From Clostridium sp. CAG:793 (GTDB lineage: Bacteria > Bacillota > Clostridia > TANB77 > CAG-508), in NCBI GenBank assembly GCA_000433915.1, contig HF993645.1, positions 1-16,126 of the forward strand: 16,126 bases of DNA, written 5' to 3'. Within the stretch, counting starts at the first letter, position 1. Each line of letters opens with the position of its first letter. This document shows, piece by piece, positions 14,774-16,126 of this stretch. A program made the translations under genes and the position numbers. The notes under the pieces are model-generated. The model saw only the letters and a list, made by a program, of their open reading frames with translations, made no database searches and was not told where the DNA came from.

Positions 14774-14803
14774 AATATGACATCACTCCTTCCAACACTT
14801 GGC

Positions 14804-14832
14804 ATTATACAATATAATTTTAAATTTGTCTA
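14804..14832 (-). promoter_or_regulatory. Promoter of the minus-strand secretion operon
   Basis: On the minus strand TAGACA (14832-14827), a 17-bp spacer and a perfect TATAAT (14809-14804); start site near 14797. The -35 box coincides with that of the divergent promoter for the DUF1858 gene. Confidence 0.8.
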
Positions 14833-14854
14833 TACTTTTTTGAAAAAATATGAT
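14826..14854 (+). promoter_or_regulatory. Divergent promoter of the DUF1858 gene
   Basis: TTGTCT (14826-14831), a 17-bp spacer and TATGAT (14849-14854, 5/6). It uses the same bases as the -35 box of the opposite promoter, so RNA polymerase cannot occupy both at once. An alternative downstream pair, TTGAAA (14840-14845) with TATAGA (14862-14867), is also possible. Confidence 0.5.
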
Positions 14855-14933
14855 AAAATAATATAGATATGACAAAAAAGGACAAGAAGATACAAAAAGT
14901 GACATATGCACTTCTTGGGAAAGGAAAAGAAAA

Positions 14934-15119
14934 ATGGAATTCAACAAAGACACAAAAATCGGAGAATTACTAGAGAAAGCTCCAGAAAAAGCAGACATTT
15001 TATTAGAAGCAGGAATGCATTGCCTAGGATGCCCAGCATCACAAGCAGAAACGCTTGAAGAAGCATGCATGGTACATGGAATAGATGTTGAAGAAGTATT
15101 AAAAGAATTAAATAAATAA
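14934..15119 (+). CDS. DUF1858-domain small protein
   Basis: A 61-residue soluble protein made of one DUF1858 domain. It has the characteristic ending of the first helix (KAPEKADILLEAGMHCLGCPAS) with Cys30 and Cys33 as CxxC, plus Cys45. Such domains occur alone or fused to hybrid-cluster, ScdA-like and thiol-redox proteins, and a role in binding a metal or in disulfide chemistry is suspected but not settled. ATG 14934 follows GGAAAGG at 7-9 bases. It is transcribed alone, diverging from the secretion operon, and ends before a hairpin. Nothing ties it functionally to secretion. Confidence 0.9.
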   Translation: MEFNKDTKIGELLEKAPEKADILLEAGMHCLGCPASQAETLEEACMVHGIDVEEVLKELNK

Positions 15120-15125
15120 AATAAT

Positions 15126-15151
15126 TCCCCTATTACAAAAATAATAGGGGA
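15126..15151. terminator. Hairpin between the convergent DUF1858 and SDR genes
   Basis: A perfect 10-bp stem pairs 15126-15135 with 15142-15151 around a 6-base loop and contains a CCCC/GGGG core. Neither side has a long T-run (TTAATTATT on the plus side), so it is probably a weak terminator for both converging transcripts. Confidence 0.65.
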
Positions 15152-15161
15152 TTAATTATTA

Positions 15162-15230
15162 CTATTGCAAATTAATTGCTACCACCAATCAATATCAACT
15201 TTATGTCTATTGCAAATTCCAACCACCAGT
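15162..15230. repeat. Imperfect direct repeat of the SDR gene's 3' end
   Basis: CTATTGCAAATT occurs at 15162-15173 and again at 15207-15218, where it is the end of the SDR gene. After it both copies continue with an ACCACCA-type run, the first carrying four or more extra bases. The outer copy looks like a decayed duplicate of the last codons (the Gly-Gly-x-Asn region) of the SDR gene. Confidence 0.5.
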
Positions 15231-15926
15231 AACTTGAATAACCTGTCCCGTAATATAGCTGTTTTTGTCAAGAAATAAAACCGTATCAGCCACATCAGAA
15301 GGAAGTCCAATACGTTCAAGTGGAATATCATTAACAATTTCACTTAATTCCTCTTTAGAAAGAAAAGAATTCATATCAGTATCAATAATTCCAGGTGCAA
15401 TACTATTAACTCTAATATTAGAAGGACCAAGTTCTTTTGCAAGAGACTTAGTCATAGCATCAAGACCAGCCTTGCTAACCGAATACGCCATTTCACAAGA
15501 AGCTCCGACAATTCCCCATATAGAAGAAATATTAATAATCAATCCAGATTTAGCATTAATCATATAAGGAGAAACTTCTTTAGATAAATAAAAAGCTGAA
15601 TATAAATTATTTCTCAAAACCGTATCAAAGTCAGAATCAGAAGTATCAGACAAAGTATTAATAAAATCAATACCTGCATTATTAACTAATAAATCAATGC
15701 GCCCAAACTTACTAATAGTAAAGTCAACTAAAGACTTAACTTGAGCATGATCTGAAACGTCTGCTTGAAAAGTAACAACATTAGAAAACTTAGAAGCAAT
15801 ATCATTAGCCTTATTGGCAGAAAATCTATAATTAAGAACAACATCAAAGCCTGAGCTAGCAAGAGTTTCAACAATAGAAGCTCCAATTCCTCTAGAACCA
15901 CCAGAAACAATAGCAACTTTATTCAT
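15207..15926 (-). CDS. SDR-family NAD(P)-dependent oxidoreductase (FabG/YmfI-like)
   Basis: A classical short-chain dehydrogenase/reductase of 239 residues. It has the cofactor motif GGSRGIG (9-15), an NNAG motif (82-85) and the catalytic tetrad Asn107, Ser135, Tyr148 and Lys152 (YSVSK). It could be a 3-oxoacyl-ACP reductase. However, the SSIWGIVGASCE stretch around the active site is what I associate with YmfI-type enzymes, which reduce the 5-aminopentanone group on elongation factor P; this is a memory-based suggestion. No fatty-acid genes lie next to it. ATG 15926 behind GAGAGG was preferred over the open frame that extends to 15974, whose extra 16 residues (LLLLAFIFLYLRGF) lack a ribosome site. 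It may be read from the tRNAs upstream. Confidence 0.9.
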   Translation of the reverse strand: MNKVAIVSGGSRGIGASIVETLASSGFDVVLNYRFSANKANDIASKFSNVVTFQADVSDHAQVKSLVDFTISKFGRIDLLVNNAGIDFINTLSDTSDSDFDTVLRNNLYSAFYLSKEVSPYMINAKSGLIINISSIWGIVGASCEMAYSVSKAGLDAMTKSLAKELGPSNIRVNSIAPGIIDTDMNSFLSKEELSEIVNDIPLERIGLPSDVADTVLFLDKNSYITGQVIQVTGGWNLQ

Positions 15927-15999
15927 AATAAAACCTCTCAAATATAAAAAAATAAAAGCCAGTAATAATAGCAACTCTAAAATTACAGACCTTTAAAAA

Positions 16000-16075
<76 letters not shown>

Positions 16076-16080
16076 ATATA

Positions 16081-16126
16081 TGGTGACCCCGACGGGAATC
16101 GAACCCATGTCTCCGCCGTGAAAGGG
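16081..16126 (-). tRNA. tRNA-Glu (anticodon UUC), 3' part, cut by the window edge
   Basis: The last 46 bases of a minus-strand tRNA. The encoded CCA is at 16083-16081, the T-arm has GGTTCGATTCC, and the visible anticodon loop reads CTTTCAC before the GGCGG stem, giving anticodon TTC. The 5' half lies outside the window. It is 5 bases upstream of tRNA-Thr, so both probably come from one transcript. Confidence 0.88.

Noticed and set aside
14783..15070. 95-residue minus-strand frame across the DUF1858 gene
   Set aside because: It is the antisense of a well-supported gene and of its promoter region.
15265..15567. 100-residue plus-strand frame within the SDR gene
   Set aside because: It is antisense to the catalytic part of a clear SDR enzyme, with no ribosome site.

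Overview
The window looks like chromosomal DNA from a very AT-rich, probably uncultured member of the Firmicutes (Clostridia-like). The evidence is complete gyrB and gyrA genes, a DnaD-type/DnaI-type helicase-loading pair, strong AGGAGG ribosome binding sites, sigma-A promoters with 17-bp spacers, a DUF1858 protein and two tRNA genes. The species cannot be named from this sequence.

Layout, plus strand first. Positions 1-327 are almost pure A/T with no gene. gyrB (328-2244) follows and ends in a clear terminator (2333-2367). A strong promoter (2393-2421) then starts a four-gene operon: a TraC/VirB4 N-terminal-domain protein (2442-2975), a VirB4-type ATPase (3000-4748), a CpaE/MinD-like P-loop protein with a receiver-like N-terminus (4741-5859), and an unrecognised 245-residue helical protein (5864-6601). 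gyrA (6727-9222) has its own promoter.

On the minus strand, converging on gyrA across a bidirectional terminator (9226-9271), lie a DnaC/DnaI-like helicase loader (9285-10289) and a DnaD-domain protein (10318-11289) with their own promoter. Upstream of them is a second minus-strand operon. In transcription order it holds a 47-residue membrane peptide (14630-14773), the membrane anchor of a VirD4/TraG-type coupling protein (14344-14628), its ATPase body in a different frame (12969-14342), a VirB2-like pilin (12625-12954), a VirB6/TrbL-like channel protein (11673-12536) and a VirB3/PrgI-like protein (11382-11660). To the right are a DUF1858 gene (14934-15119), an SDR oxidoreductase (15207-15926), tRNA-Thr(UGU) and a partial tRNA-Glu(UUC).

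Together the two operons encode a minimal Gram-positive type IV secretion system (VirB2, B3, B4, B6, D4) split around gyrA and the replication genes. No relaxase, integrase, VirB8 or cell-wall hydrolase is visible in the window. Two oddities stand out. Nearly all secretion-system genes use weak start codons (ATA, ATT, TTG, GTG) behind good Shine-Dalgarno sequences, while every housekeeping gene uses ATG. The coupling protein is also broken by a +1 frameshift exactly between its membrane anchor and its ATPase domain.
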